This document shows, in pieces, positions 4,953 through 5,578 of a stretch of 5,578 nucleotides of DNA. The position numbers were made by a program, and so were the translations under genes. Numbering within the stretch: position 1 is the first letter of the stretch; every line of letters starts with the position of its first letter. This DNA is from an uncultured Bdellovibrio sp. GTDB taxonomy: Bacteria; Bdellovibrionota; Bdellovibrionia; Bdellovibrionales; Bdellovibrionaceae. The notes beneath the pieces were generated by a model, which was not told where the DNA came from, did no database searches, and saw only the letters and a program-made list of their open reading frames with translations. The DNA lies in the NCBI GenBank assembly GCA_946480995.1, contig CAMLMF010000199.1, positions 1 to 5,578 of the forward strand, read 5' to 3'.

Positions 4953-5578
4953 ATGACACTGGATCAATTGCAAGTACTTCAGACTATTGTTAAATCCGGA
5001 AGCTTTCGCGCCGCTTCGCAAGAGCTGCATCGTGCGCAAAGCGCGGTCAGCTATGCCATTCGTTCTTTGGAATCTGAGCTGGGCTTTAAACTTTTCAATC
5101 GCGATCAATACCGCCCGCAACTCACCCAACAAGGTCGCGCTTTTTTAAAGAAAGCCGACGATTTGATTTTTCAGTTCGACGAACTGGAAGAAACTGCTGA
5201 ATTTTTAAAAAGAGGACATGAACCTATTATCCGTTTGGCCGTCAGCGCCCTGTGGCCCCTCCCGTCTTTGATCAGCGCGCTGAAGGAGTTTTCCAGCCGG
5301 TTCCCACAAACGGAAGTCAAAATCATTCACGACATGCTCAGTAACGACGAGCAACTTTTGGAGGACCACGCCGATCTTTCTTTAGGGACGTTGTACAATG
5401 AATCCAGCCTGTTGATTGCGGAAGAGCTTTTTCCAGTCAATATGATTTCGGTGTGTGCAAAGAATCACCCTTTGACGAAAATCAAAGGCAAAATTTCTGA
5501 AGAAGAATTAGGCAAACATCGGCAGGTGATTATTTCGACGACGGTGAAATCCTCGAACCGCTCCGCCGGGATCATCAA
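4953..5578 (+). CDS. LysR-family transcriptional regulator (3' end outside window)
   Basis: DNA-binding regulator, cut by the right edge after 208 codons of the roughly 300 usual for the family. Residues 2-60 form the winged helix-turn-helix: LDQLQVLQTIVKSGSFRAAS, then AQSAVSYAIRSLESELG as recognition helix and start of the wing, then KLFNR and LTQQGRAFL, the standard LysR order. Residues about 60-88 are the linker helix for dimerisation. From about 92 (PIIRLAVSALWPLPSL) the periplasmic-binding-protein-like effector domain begins, with the first lobe visible. Start: ATG 4953 is the only ATG between the in-frame stop at 4938-4940 and the conserved domain, and it has no Shine-Dalgarno sequence. 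The gene is divergent from pirin with 116 nt between start codons, the classic layout of a LysR regulator and its target. The effector cannot be predicted. No stop occurs in frame up to 5578. Confidence 0.93.
   Translation, partial: MTLDQLQVLQTIVKSGSFRAASQELHRAQSAVSYAIRSLESELGFKLFNRDQYRPQLTQQGRAFLKKADDLIFQFDELEETAEFLKRGHEPIIRLAVSALWPLPSLISALKEFSSRFPQTEVKIIHDMLSNDEQLLEDHADLSLGTLYNESSLLIAEELFPVNMISVCAKNHPLTKIKGKISEEELGKHRQVIISTTVKSSNRSAGII

Noticed and set aside
4926..5132. 68-codon minus-strand reading frame
   Set aside because: It is antisense to the helix-turn-helix region of the LysR gene, whose family motifs are clear in the sense frame.

Overview
The window reads as ordinary chromosomal DNA of a Gram-negative bacterium: it encodes an outer-membrane Tsx-type channel and a protein with a secretion signal. 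Base composition is moderate (roughly mid-40s % GC by eye). Protein style and gene content would fit a Bdellovibrio-like predatory bacterium (Bdellovibrionota), but that placement is an impression from the sequences, not a search result. There is no sign of a mobile element, CRISPR array, rRNA or tRNA.

Layout, left to right. (1) Positions 1-1460, plus strand: a likely two-gene nucleotide-salvage operon, a divergent uracil phosphoribosyltransferase-like gene followed 17 nt later by hypoxanthine phosphoribosyltransferase, closed by an intrinsic terminator. (2) Positions 1466-2255, minus strand: a UPF0016/GDT1-family (MneA-like) manganese exporter. Its leader carries what I read as a complete yybP-ykoY manganese riboswitch with promoter, aptamer and an intrinsic terminator that reuses the 3' side of the aptamer. 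(3) Positions 2295-4120, plus strand: a two-gene operon encoding a Tsx-like nucleoside channel and a secreted HAD-fold (DUF2608-like) phosphatase, ending in a hairpin shared with the next, convergent gene. (4) Positions 4135-4836, minus strand: a pirin-family cupin (YhhW-like quercetinase family). (5) Positions 4953 to the right edge, plus strand: a LysR-family regulator, truncated by the window and divergent from pirin across an AT-rich control region with a 10-nt direct repeat and a 16-nt perfect palindrome.

How the parts may work together: a Tsx-like pore would admit nucleosides, a periplasmic HAD phosphatase could strip phosphate from nucleotides, and the two phosphoribosyltransferases would convert free bases to nucleotides with PRPP. 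This makes a loose nucleic-acid scavenging neighbourhood, which would suit a predator digesting prey nucleic acids; the link is inference. The manganese exporter looks like a separate Mn2+-homeostasis unit, and pirin/LysR a separate regulator-target pair.

The best-supported non-coding feature is the manganese riboswitch. I found no clearly new system. The most unusual protein is the uracil phosphoribosyltransferase-like enzyme, which has an insertion and an altered base-binding loop.
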